Source: Metopolophium dirhodum | Lineage: Eukaryota; Arthropoda; Insecta; Hemiptera; Aphididae | Direction of reading: 5' to 3' | Length of the DNA stretch: 64,000 nt | Assembly: GCF_019925205.1 (NCBI RefSeq) | Contig: NC_083563.1 | Coordinates: forward strand, 12,905,228 to 12,969,227 | Part shown: piece by piece, positions 36,118 through 48,814 of the stretch | How the letters are laid out: every line of letters begins with the position of its first letter | How positions within the stretch are numbered: the first letter of the stretch is position 1 | Notes under the pieces: model-generated | What the model was told of the DNA's origin: nothing | Seen by the model: only the letters and a program-made list of their open reading frames with translations | Databases searched by the model: none | Program-made: the position numbers and the translations under genes

Positions 36118-39100
36118 ATAAAAAAAAAAAAAACACAAACCGTAAGTAACGTTTTATTTGTTGAGCAACTCTATTCGTTAGCAACCGAATAATATAAATA
36201 TAAATCAATTAGGACGCGCGGGGTCAAACATCATCATCGTATTATTATTACATATAGCATCTAGGTAGTACTACTAGTTAAGTTGGATTCATATAATATA
36301 CCAACGAAATTACCTACATGTATTTTATTTAGTATTTTTTTAACTCGAATTTTAAGTCATCGATTTCGACCACGCCCCCTCGATATACGTACGTTTCGCA
36401 CTACATTATACGAAAACCGGTAGCAAGAAAACAGGTACTTTATTACATTTTTTTCTGCTCTCATCCATTATCATTATTCCTATTATTTTATATAATATAC
36501 TTAAGCGTACTACATAGTCTCTGTCTATAGCAGGTACACAATTCCAACGAAACGAAAAAAAAAAATGTAAAAAAACTCTATACGTGTCCGTCTTAATTCG
36601 CGTTCGTCCGTCGTCCGTGAAGAAAAAGGTGATGTACAGCTGTTGTCGCGGTATGTGACACTAACGCTTCCATTGTTCGGAAACCGCCACAGCTAATCAA
36701 GCCCGTCCGAATATATATTTTTATACATCTTGGCGAATCGTTAGTTAATATTTCTCTGCTATTTTTATTTCGCCCCACGTTTATATATGTACAGTGTATA
36801 CCAGTTTCGCGTTCGCCGCACACAACCGGTCCGCGAAATGTATAATTCATTCCGTTCACGAATTCGGATAAAAACAATGCTCTTTTGTGTTTTGCAACAA
36901 CATTAACATAATTCCCGAACGAGGAATATAATCATATAATAGGTATTATGGAATATAGGTAGGTACGCGTGCACGCAACGTCTTCTTTATTTTATTTTTA
37001 TTTCGTTTTTACAGAAAACCGTTTAATTCATTTTCCATTATATTTTGTTTATCCGTAATTATTTTAGAGAAAAAAATATTTTTAAACGTTGCGAGTAACG
37101 ACCATTCTGCGGAAAAACGCGCGCGGATGTGGGACAGAGGAAACAGCGACGACTACGACGCACAGGAAACGGCCGATTTCCTCCGCCGAGGACTGACTTC
37201 GCGCGCCCGAACATCCAGGTCGACATTTCCGACGTTTTGACGCGGCCGTTTATATTCACTCGTGGTATACCTATATCCTATATAGATTATATAATACTCT
37301 TTGGAGAAGCAACCACCTTCGGGTGCGAGTGACGCAGAGGTCTTTTCGGGGGTTAATTGTTGGCGCCAAAACACCGCCTACCAGGGACAAATTAGAGGAT
37401 AATTACTGGCGGCGGCGGCCGACCATCGGTACAAGGTAATAATTACACATTGGGATACCAAAATATATATATATATTTATTTATAGGCGTACCTACAGCG
37501 ATTAAAGACGCCAAGAAGTCCGAGCGAAGAGATCTTCGGCGGCAAACGCGGCTTCGGGACATAACATACAATTTTTTTTTTTTGAAAACTCATCACACAA
37601 AACACAGATCGTAGGCGGCGACGGTAATATAGACGGTATGAATCACATATATGTAAGTAGATATTGCGCGTATATATATACATGTAACGTTATAGTATAA
37701 TGATGGTATTGATAGTAATAATAATAATAATATGCATTTATATTTTATACACACTGTGGTTATTTATACACCGTCCGTGATCCGTCCGCTTTTAATTGAT
37801 CGAACGAGACAGAACACGTGGCCGCGGGGGACTGAAAACTCGCCAACTACGGTAATGGAGGAAATGTAGGAATACAATACTGTACGAGCGGGAAAACAGT
37901 GCTTGTGGATACAAAAAATATCGTGTATTCACGAGCCCTTCCTCCGATTTTCCATTGGCGCCGCCATTCGGCGGGAGGAGGAAAAGCTTGCTAGACGGCG
38001 AGAGCCTGCGCGTGTTCATTTGCACAGATGACCGTCGCGGGGGTAGCGTTTCCAGTGGAAACCGAAGTTGTAATTTGCACCGAACGCCTTGCCCGGCCAA
38101 ATACGACGTGATAAACGAATCATTTCCCGGACAGACGATTTTTGCGGTCCGCGCTATTATATATACGGGTATTCTTGTATCATTTATACGTAGGTATATA
38201 ATATTCTGCAGTTAATGGTTTTTATTTTATTATTCTCACCCCCGACCGCGGTATCTATAAGTAATGTGTGGTAACGAGCCCAAATAGAGGACGCACTTAC
38301 ACGCGTTTACAGATAGATACGTGAATGATGTATCCCACCTATGTGCGTACGGCGAAACGTATAAAAAAACATCATCAAAACGCGTTACATAATATAACGG
38401 ACACACACATTAAAGTTTATATCGGCGATTTTACATCATTAATTATTATAATATAATAACATTTACGTTTTTAATTACTTTGTTTATATCCATTTTAATT
38501 AATGTATTTTTTTTAAACACGCTATAATAAATGACGTAGAACGCATTTATCTAATATAGGTACCTAATAATAACGCATCAAGTTAATTTTTTTTTTAATT
38601 TTATTGTGGTACAAGATCACAGTGGAACAGAATAATTATATTTTCGCAATCCCCGTTTGAAAAAAGACATTTTTAGTTTAATAACGTGGTAATTGATGTA
38701 ATTAATAGGAACAAACAAACTAGTGCAAGGATCATATATTTGTTCGTAATCAGTTATTATTTTAACATTAAAAAGTGATAAATTTTATGAACGAACATGG
38801 CAAGTTTATTATTATTATTATTAATATAACTATTCATATTGTATAATATTATGATTTCTGTCGATTTGTTCTTATTTAATTGGCAATAATACATTACATA
38901 AAATTAAAGACAAATATAGTTGTTTTCTAACCCAATTTACTACCTAGGCGATTGCCCGGGCCTGCACACGCGCGCTATAGGTTTTATCTATAAGTATTTA
39001 TGAACAGTTATTTTTTTTTTTTTAATTTTAATTTTTGTAAATGTTTGTAATATGTGCGCTTTATCTAATGTATTTTATGTCAGGTATTTCTATAGGAATA

Positions 39101-42100
39101 GTTAAATATAAGATCGTTTTTACGTTTTTTTTTTTTTATTTTGTGTTACCCATAAGCAGCATGTCCTCCCGCACACGCTGCATTGCAGCATACGGACACG
39201 ATGAATTTTTTTCTTAATACACATTATAATAATAAGAAGAAACACACCTGTTCGAATGATAAATCACGCTATCCAAGAGCGCGCGCGCGAGCTAGCTCTC
39301 TCGCGCGTTAATTACGTATGCACGCGGCCTCCGGGTACCCGGCATACCTACCTATAACAAATATTATTCGTTTTTGTTTTTTCCCGATATTAATTAGTAA
39401 ACATCCCCCGGAGCTGCATTTTTTGAGGAACGAAAAAATCCGTCGGAGATTTCGTCGGCGGCCGGCGCGGTCACGTGAAAACACGTAAATTTATTACCCA
39501 TATATACCAATTACAAATATCGGGCGTACCTATATGTGTATATAGTATATAAGTACTATATTATACACAGCCAAGCGACGGCGGTTTTCGCGTTTTCTCC
39601 CGTCGGCGACACGACGATAATATAATTGCCGTTTTCCTATTCATCATCCGACCAGAACAAGACTACTACCAGAGCTAACGTAAAAAAAAAAAAAAAAATT
39701 AAATAGAATAAAACACCGGCACATAATAATAACCACCACCCGCCCTCGCACCGGCCCGGCGACACCGGCCATCTTGAATTCCAAATGAGGTCCGTCAAAC
39801 GCGCGCACAACATACACACATTATACATTTATATGTGTGTGTATAATATGTATGTACACACAATACACACGACACACGCACACGCACACGCACAATCGTC
39901 ATTGTTCTCGGGACCAGACGTCTCGGTTGAAAACGAAACGCTCGGCGTAGAGGCCGAATTCGAATCTCGCAGAAAACGGGGGAAGAACGAAAAAATCGCG
40001 CGGACTTGCGGGAAGTGGACAAAAAAAAACTAATAAACCGATCAACGACGTATATATACACGGGTATATTCGAGCTCGAACGATATAATATTATAATATG
40101 CATCCGTTCTGAAAATTGTTACTGTCGATATATGTGAGAAACTCGGCCTTCACGCGAAACAGACGCCTACCTATATACCTAGGTAGGTATATGATGTATA
40201 ATAATAGTATTATGTACCTAATCGAGAATTCTATAATAATAATGCGTCGCATTCGCGCACGTTGTATACGCGTAATTATAATTAGTACGCGCAATAATTA
40301 TTATATTTTTGCATGTATCCGTCATCAATATATATGTACCTACCTATTATTATATATAGTTTAACAATAATATATACACTAATATAGTAATGACCAATAA
40401 GGAGGTTAGAATGATCTTGACTTTTACATAATAATTTCTTACTTTTAGTCATGCACATACCAAACCAAATTATTAATCAGTTTGCATGAAAAGTACAATC
40501 AGCAATACTTCTATATTAGGTATAAGTACATTTAATTTAGCACATGTTTAGTCTTTTTTTCTAGCTATATTAATAATGTTTTTGATTTTTTTTAATATTA
40601 AAGATAATTAATTGAAAATTATATATATACTGTAGGCAATTTTTCTTAAATTTCGAATTTAAAAGAACATTTAACAATTAAATTGGTTTTAACACTTATC
40701 GCGTACATGTGTTTGTTCACGCTACACAAACGTGTCATACATGATGCTTTTACAGACATAATACAAGTATTGCTGTATTAATATGTTGGTGTCTCGCCTA
40801 ACCCGCGAAACCGCGAGTATTATACGTGTAAGTGATTCTATTAATAAATAATAATCTGTTAATAAATAATTAGTATATTTTGAAAGAATAATGATAATCA
40901 AATTTTTAAAGAATCTTAATATTATAATTATTATAATGTCACGTCATACTTATTTGATTGTTGAAAGTGCATACTTTGATATTTTTACGGCATATAGGTA
41001 GGTATCTATTTAGGTATTATTTATTTATAATTTATTATTAAAGAGCTTTTAAGGAGATACACATCTCAACCCTAGTAATGACTGATGATACAGTAAAAAC
41101 AGACGTCCCCAAATATTCTATAAGGTGAGAAAATAATAAATATACACAATAGTATAGTAGACATATTGTGTCGTTTATAGAGTTTATACAAAACGACACG
41201 AAGGCGTCAAAATATAGGTACACCCATTTTGTGTATATTAGGAGTACATACATGGAAGAGCTGTCGGCGTAGTGGCTGCTGCAGCGGCGATAATGACGGC
41301 ACGAGATACAAGATGAAAATAGTATGACTTTCGGAGGAAAAAAAATTTAAAAACGCTACTGGAATATAAAATCATCGGGTATCCTAATCGCGGATAGCGC
41401 GGAATAGGTACTATAATATATAATTTACAAATATAATATGAATATACGTATACACAGAAACCAGATAATAAAACACGACGAGATTTCGAGGCGATAACAT
41501 TGTCTCTGACCCGGCAACCCGCTGCGGGGGGAAACGTGGTGGTCACCGAAAATATAAAAAAAAACCAGTAATTCTCGTTATTCGGAGAGAGGAGACGACC
41601 ATCCGCCGACGACTATACGACTACGACGACGATAGCCGATATATTATACAGGTATATATTATTAATATAATATAATATAACATAATATATGTGTACATAT
41701 ACGTTATTACTTTTTTTTAATTCTTCCCCACGCATGTCTATTAATTATACTCGGTTCTCTCGCACGGATTCGTTAATTATTCATGGTCCTTGGGACCGCG
41801 CGGTGGACGCAGACTCGGAGAAAAAAAAATACCCAAAGCAAAGAAACCGACGACGGCGACGCGAGTGGAACGTTATTTTTTATTTATACGACCGTTTATT
41901 TTTTCGATAATGTTGTAAATGAAATTAAAAAAAAAAAAAAAACTAAAATAAAACAAACAAACCAACAAACGGTTAGACGGCTCACGCGCCAAGTTCGTGG
42001 GGGGGAGGGGAAGGGGAGGGTGTCCGCCGTAAAACGTCAAAAATCGCGCGTAGGACACCGCACGACGATATAGCAGCAATAAAATAGTTATGCTTTTTTA

Positions 42101-44739
42101 TATACAGGACGCGTGTTCGGGTACACAAGTTTGAACGTGTGCGGTATTAGCCGATAAAATACTCGTATATATTATACAATATAGGTAATATGATTACAAT
42201 ATACGATATATTATGGAGGTAGGCTGTAGGTAAGTATGTGAGTATGCGCGCGTCAAAACGGGAAACGAATGTCGTAAAAACCAAAAGTACTATAATATTG
42301 TATAATATATAACAGCCGTCCGCACACGGTCGAGAGTTGTTATTATTATTTATAATTACCCTCGGGACTTTATATTCATATATATATATTTTTTTTTCGA
42401 CCGGTACTATAATAATATATTGTACCTATTATTGCTTCGACTAAAATCGATTTGCACCGAAAAAACCGGAATGCGCGCTGCAAGAGCCCTGGCCGCGCGC
42501 CGACTGGTTCGATTGTCCAGAAACGATTTTTCCTATTGTAAGTTTTTAATTGCGTTTAATTAATTAAAAAACATTCGTGAGTCCAATTAATCATATTATT
42601 ATATTATATATTACTATAGTTTTAGTTGGTCTGCCGGCCGCCGCGTATACCTATATAGTAATTACCGCGGTTTCGTTCCCGGAGCGATAAACAACACGAC
42701 AGGCAAATAAAATATAATATTCGACATAAATAATTTCAAAGCCGTTTGGAACCCATATTTTTCCTTCATTAATTAACACGCGTCTTAATATATATATATG
42801 TAAACGTTCGTATATACCTACACACACAAACGAGTATATTTTATTATTATTATTTTTTTATATTATATTTATTATTATTTTTTTTTTTTTAACACAGTAA
42901 TTATACTTTATTACTCATTAGTCATTACCGAGAAACGTTTGTGTGCGCTTTTATTTATAAGGAATTAATAAAGATTAAAACGCGAGGCGTGTGTTGCGCA
43001 ATTATTTTTATTGCATGACGTGGTTACAGTACGTAGCGCCCGCGTATAGCTTCGAAATGGCCAAAACATGCACATTAATCCCGTTTCGAAAGTATAATTA
43101 ATAATAATATAATATATTATAATATGCAATTTATGTACGATTTGTATATAAATCGAAAAAAAATAACCAAACATGTCATTGTCATAAGTCGGATAAAATT
43201 TCGTTTATTATAATATTTTGTTATGTACCTACCTCCTACATATAATATTACCTATTATGTCACGTGCCCGAGAAATTTACATAAGCGCGGCGTTCCCCCC
43301 GGTGCAGTTATCCACGTGCGCGCGGGCCCCAGCGTCAATATAAGCATTATAAGGTATCTTGCACCACAAAGCGCGGGGATATAGACTTCGAATTTTCGTC
43401 TCATTTGAATTTCTCGTGAAACTGGTTCGGCACGAGCGTCTCGTCCGCGGGGAGACTATATTATAATATGCAAAGTAGCGGGAGACGAAAAAAACTCACT
43501 AATATATATATATATATATATATGTAGGTATATATGGTATTATACTACTGCTGTCGCAACAGCAGGTAGAATAATACAATAATAAAAAACAAGTAAACAA
43601 TTGATCTAACATAAAGTACTTAAGTATACGACATTGAAAACAAAATAATTTAATGCTACCTACATTAATTAATAATACCTACGCCGTAATATTTACCGAT
43701 GACTTAATTAATAATAAAAACAAATAAAACATAAACTTCCGGCGCACACGAAATTTCTGATTTATCTCGCGACCTATACACCTCCGTGCGGTAAATTGCA
43801 GATAACGTGCGTAAATTAATATTGCGCGTGAGTGCTTAGATATGTCGCGAGCACGTGGTGACACAAGCCTTTGTTTTGGAAATCTCGTAAGTAAATAATA
43901 ATATGAAGTTATATATACACTCAACACGGCGGACTTTTAACCGACCGAAAATCGACGCTCCTAATTACCTATTGGACTTCTAATTAATATACGAATGAAA
44001 AGCGTTAGTTCGCTGTTTGTATCAAATGTACATAATTAATAGGTATTATATATTATATAAGCTATAGGTAGGTACACGAAAAAAATACGAAACATTAATA
44101 GTAAAAATAATAATAGTAACGCGGTTTTAAAATATATAATCTACACGAAAATGGCCGAAGTTTGGTAAACAACTACCTACATATAGGTACGCAGCAGAAA
44201 TTACGCGACAAAGCCTACCCACGATAAAGCTACGGTATTACCCAGAATAATAAATTGAGATCGAAATACAATTATTTAGTAAAAAATCGCTTCGATGAAA
44301 ATACCTCTAAACATGTCGTTTGGACATCCAAAATGATAATTCTGCTATCCTCTGGGTAGAAAAAATCATGCGAACACACACACAAACACACTTGTTATGA
44401 GCCGAAATTTATAATTTACTCGAAAACTGCGAATTTCGCGGCGGCAACGAACGAACGAACGAACTGAAATATCACGGACGGACGAACGCACACGACGACG
44501 GCGAGACGGATTAACGAATATATTTCAATAATATTTATACCGTCGGCTTTACGGCATAATACGATATTATAATACGAAAACACTGTTTAGCACACGGACA
44601 AAAATATTTAAAAAAAACCACAATGATAATATTATACTATCTAAACATTTATTATGTACAACGATCGGCCGAAACGGAAAATAATTTTTAAAAAATAATA
44701 ATGCGTTCTAGTGTTTGAAATGGAAAAAAAAAAATCACT
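36118..44739. other. Non-coding DNA immediately upstream of the zfh2 coding region, probably intron 1
   Basis: No supported gene. AT-rich stretches lie at 38400-39240 and 40370-41050. A GCCATCTTG site is at 39768-39776. A block at 42450-42620 reads like a regulatory element (TTTAATTAATTAA and CAATTAATC homeobox-type cores beside a GC-rich edge). Confidence 0.55.
43502..43523. repeat. (AT)11 microsatellite
   Basis: Pure AT dinucleotide run. Confidence 0.95.
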
Positions 44740-45090
44740 CGACACTAGCAGTACGTGAGGGCGCGCTCTGTGCCGGGAGACTGGTGCGCGACGTGCCGGT
44801 GCGCTCGGTTCGGTTCCCCTGCAATGGGCACGGAGGGCGGAGTCCCGACCGGTCCCCACCCATTCGCGCGCTCGGTGGTGGGGACGTTTTGCATGCGGCA
44901 CGTCAAACCGTCGCCGCCGTCGCGCGGGGCGGCTGCGTCTGATGGTCGGAGGGGAGAGGGCGGCGGCGGCGGCGGCCTCCGAAGGGTGACGACGGAGACG
45001 ACGGTGGCCGATCGGGCCGCCGGTGAAGTGGCGGGGCGGGGGACGGGTGAGTGCGCGCCTTGGAAGGGTGTGCGCGACCGAAAACCGAAA
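44740..45090. promoter_or_regulatory. GC/CpG-rich block upstream of zfh2
   Basis: A ~350-bp stretch very rich in G, C and CpG in otherwise AT-rich DNA, with GGC-type runs at 44960-44980. Long frames exist on both strands, but they are low-complexity (Pro/Arg/Gly) and typical of open GC-rich sequence. It could be an alternative promoter or enhancer; no strand can be assigned. Confidence 0.3.
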
Positions 45091-48000
45091 GTAATTATGA
45101 TCGCAGAAATGCGTAAAACGAAATACGAAAAAATATTACGAGGAAAAAAAAATCGGAAGGGAAGAAACGACGAGAATAACGCGACCCCTAAAGGCGGATA
45201 AAAATAATATATATACAATAATAATATCGGATTCGCTAATCGTGCTCGAGGCGTCGTCGGCGGATTTCTTTTGCGCCTTTGATGACGGCCACACGTAAAT
45301 TAATATTTTAGTATTTACCCATACAGTTTCGAATATCTACTTCGAGTACTTCGTATATTATTACTACTAAATTAATATATTTTTATCATTATCCCGTCTG
45401 AATACTGTATGAGAAATCATCAGTGACGACGGAACACATAATATCTGAACGACCTTTATTAAAAAAAATTAGAAAATCATTCCGTAATGAATATAAGCAT
45501 ATTTTATTTGCGCGGTGTAAAAAGACGCGCTACGAGTGTAGCCCGTTGAGCGCGCGGTCGGGCGGCGGACGACACTAGTTGACGGCGCGACCCAAAGATA
45601 GCACTGCCAGTTACACATGATCACCTCTCTCTCACTCTCTCGTCGACAAACCAGCCTGTAAACACCGAAACACAATGTTATGATATTTTAGGCATCTTTA
45701 GCCGTTTGATTTAGCACGTACAAATCTTATTGCACTGACTGACACGATTTAATACCATATTAATAATTTTCCAAAAATCTATCAACATTTTCAAAAACAC
45801 AAATATTCGACTAAATAATTGTTCAACAATAACGTTATGGTGTCGCCTCGCGCACACATCACATTTTATTTATGTAAGCTACCTTTAATACGATGCACCT
45901 CAGAATCCAAAAATCGATTTATAGGTAGTGAAGGATCATACACAATGAACAAAACCGGGACAGATTCGAAGAATTATCTCGGCATTACTGCGCGGCGATA
46001 AATAATAGGATAGGGCGGAAATGACTATTTGTACACTATATATATAGAACACCTTGCACGAATCCCACCCGAACGCTTCTCTCAGTTATATACTGCAACA
46101 ACAAAAGAGTCATTGTCGATTTTAACGTCTTCGGGATCCGAACGGTTTGGTCAAATGAAAATAATATCTTTTCACGGTACAATATGATTTTTAAGTAATA
46201 CAGAATAATAATAATAAAAATAATGTATAAGCGTTGTTGAATAGTGAGAAAGAAATAAATACGTACAACCGAAACCGTCGATAAGTCAACGTCACGTCAG
46301 TGGTATTAAAAAGGATTTCGTTCGTCAAAGAATTATTATACGCTGCAGCAGCTCTCACACGTGTAGGTATACCGTCATCATATTATTATCGATCGTTTTG
46401 ACCACACACACAGGTAAAAACCGAATTTTGACATTTCTCTGAAAATCACATTGTCAACCCACACACGTTCATTTCAAATCGTCGCCTACAACAATACACG
46501 GTACCGCCACCGAGGTTTTCAAATATAACACTAGGCGGAATAACGATTCAATGATTTATCTATAATATATATATATATAAATATGCACATGCACTGCCGG
46601 TTTTATATTATAAATCACACATACGATACGGTCCACATTGTCGACCTACGGAAAATGTTCGAACGCCCTAAAACCGTTGTTTAGACACGTTCCGTAAGAT
46701 CATTATAATATCACAGTACTTTCGAAACGACTGTCTAAAAGTTTTGCGGTTTGTCGCAGACATTATCGCACCGCGGATTTCTATGACTGTTTAATATTAA
46801 TTAATATCGACAAAACACGAAAATCGTGTGCATCGTCATGCATGCAAATTTTATTATTATGAATCTGTGCAGACGTATACGCGTGCACAGAGCTGGAATC
46901 TGGCAACCGCACCAGAGGCGAATCGTGTGTTTCTGTGTGTAAGCACGTCACAATATAATAATATATTGAAGCGCGCCCGCAGGACGAAATCCCATCCTTG
47001 GCAAGAATTGAAAATTACTTATCAATTATAATCTAGTATAAGTTATGTATAGTGATATTTACATATATTGGTACATGCAGTCAAAAATTCTCCGGCGGAA
47101 CAGTATCCCCTTTACCTTCTCACTGCGGGCGCCCTCGTATATATTATTTTATAGGCATGTATGTACGTATGTTGTTGTCAGTAGTTCTCGGTTGACGAAA
47201 TAACTATATAATATACACATGTACACCACAGCGACCTGCAACGCCACCACCACCCCGCATTTGCGGTGTGCGGAAACCGAGTGCGATGGACTTTTACAAA
47301 GTGCGTAAAAACCAACAAAACACACATCACACCCTTTTCCGGCTTTCCGGGTTGTGTGTGTAAGCGCGGTAAAGTGCGTGTGTTAGTGTGTATTCGTACC
47401 GCGACGGCGTTTTTTCAATGGGATGACCGTCGGCCGGCGGCGACAGATGAATGGAAGTCCGCGGGGATTCGCGCCCCTGATGACGTCACCTGTGACTAGG
47501 TCAAGGGCTCCAACGCCAAACGCTGAAACGTTAACACACGCGATGGCGCGCCCGCGCACACAGACGTGCGTCTACTAATGTAAACTTGCAAGTCGCAGTC
47601 GTCGTGACGATATCCAAACGTCGTCGTCGTCGTCGTTAAAAAGCCGTTAGTGTGATTATTGTTTTTGTTTCGTTCACATATTATTATGATGCACTGCCAT
47701 CACAGCCCTCGGAATGACTAAACGCGGCAGTCATATATAATTTTCTTTTCCGTCGATAAAATAATATATATATACATTAATTAAGCGACGGCCGGCCGTT
47801 ATTAATATTGACCCGAGTCCAGCCATTATTTTTCATTTCCTAACCTAACACCGCCCCCTCCCCTCTCGTCTCTCTCCTGCCATCATCCCCACCGACACGC
47901 ACACGCGAGCTAGCGCAAATACAACACACACGCGTCCCGAGACCGAGCTGCAGCAGTTTATACGATGGTTTATACTGCGCGGGGGTTATTCTTTTTTTTT

Positions 48001-48246
48001 CCTATTTTCTTTTTCTCTGTCTTCCCCCTTACCCCTTATCCCACCAAGTCGATCCTCGTCGTACCCCGTCCGGCTCTCTGCCGAGGTCTTCAACAATTAG
48101 ATAAATTGGATGCTTACGTTTCGGGTCCCGGGCATATCTCAGAGTCGCCATTCGCCTCTCCCCCTCTCCGCGCGCACCAGCACACACACACACACACATA
48201 CCACGGGTTTTTCCATTAATTAAAAGCCTAAACCGAGTGGGGAAAA
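45091..48246. other. Non-coding DNA between the two GC-rich blocks
   Basis: No supported gene. It contains CT tracts (45617-45640), ATGCAAAT (46842-46849) and the compact TGACGTCA / CACCTG / AGGTCA cluster at 47481-47503. Confidence 0.55.
47481..47503. promoter_or_regulatory. Compact cluster: CRE, E-box, nuclear-receptor half-site
   Basis: TGACGTCA (47481-47488), overlapping CACCTG (47487-47492), then AGGTCA (47498-47503) within 23 bp. The motifs are seen directly; regulatory use is inference. Confidence 0.35.
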
Positions 48247-48252
48247 ACTTAC

Positions 48253-48520
48253 CTCCCCACCGCCGCGGTCGTCCCAAGTCCACCGTTCGTCATATATATA
48301 CATGCGTGTATATACGAATAACACACACTCACGCAAAGGCGGACGGCCGGGCGGTGGCGGCGGCGTTGCCAGAATGAACGCGCAAAAGCTCATTAAAGAC
48401 CGCGTCGTTTGTCCGGCCGGCGCCTGGTGCCCCGGCGATTTAACCGCCCGCCCGCCCATCCGCCCGTCGTCGATGCCGCCGCTAACACGCTCGCCCCGCA
48501 GCCCGCCCACCCACCGATCA
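48253..48520 (-). promoter_or_regulatory. Candidate non-coding first exon / promoter of zfh2
   Basis: The minus strand carries GGGGAG|GTAAGTTTTT (donor at 48252-48247), a near-perfect 5' splice site at the edge of a GC- and CpG-rich block. A TATA-like stretch (48530-48540) lies within that block. Joining this donor to the acceptor at 36117-36116 would give a 12.1-kb first intron. No initiation site is identifiable, so the upper boundary is a guess. Other promoters, including ones beyond the window, are equally possible. Confidence 0.27.
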
Positions 48521-48786
48521 CACGCTCTTCTATATATAAGCGACGACGTGAGCACTGCGTGCATGAGAAGAGGAAGCACAGACGCGCGGTGGGTTTAATT
48601 GACCGCCCGTTGTTTTTGCCCGGACGCCCGCAGAAATTAAAAACGACCATATACCCGAGAAACTTGCAATGTACGAGTGTGCGTGTGCAGTGCGAGAGAA
48701 AACTGCCGCGCCGGTCGATGGTTTTTCCGGAATTTTCGCACCAACGCGCGCTTATAGGTCGTATATAAGTAACGACTTCGGTACGA

Positions 48787-48814
48787 ACACACATACACAC
48801 ACACACACACACAC
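48787..48814. repeat. (AC)n microsatellite
   Basis: CA run with one CATA interruption; another CA run is at 48181-48198. Confidence 0.95.

Noticed and set aside
35669..36121. 150-codon plus-strand frame opposite the zfh2 start
   Set aside because: Shadow of the GC-rich coding exon; the minus frame has the family domains and correct splice phases.
38940..38990. CTAGGCGATTGCCCGGGCCTGCAC, possible transposon remnant
   Set aside because: No termini or coding remnant could be defined.
39952..39966. GAATTCGAATCTCGC resembling a tRNA B box
   Set aside because: No acceptor stem, A box or cloverleaf around it; no tRNA was found in the window.
44745..45218. 157- and 148-codon frames on opposite strands
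   Set aside because: Low-complexity Pro/Arg/Gly translations of a GC-rich block, overlapping on both strands, with no known domain.
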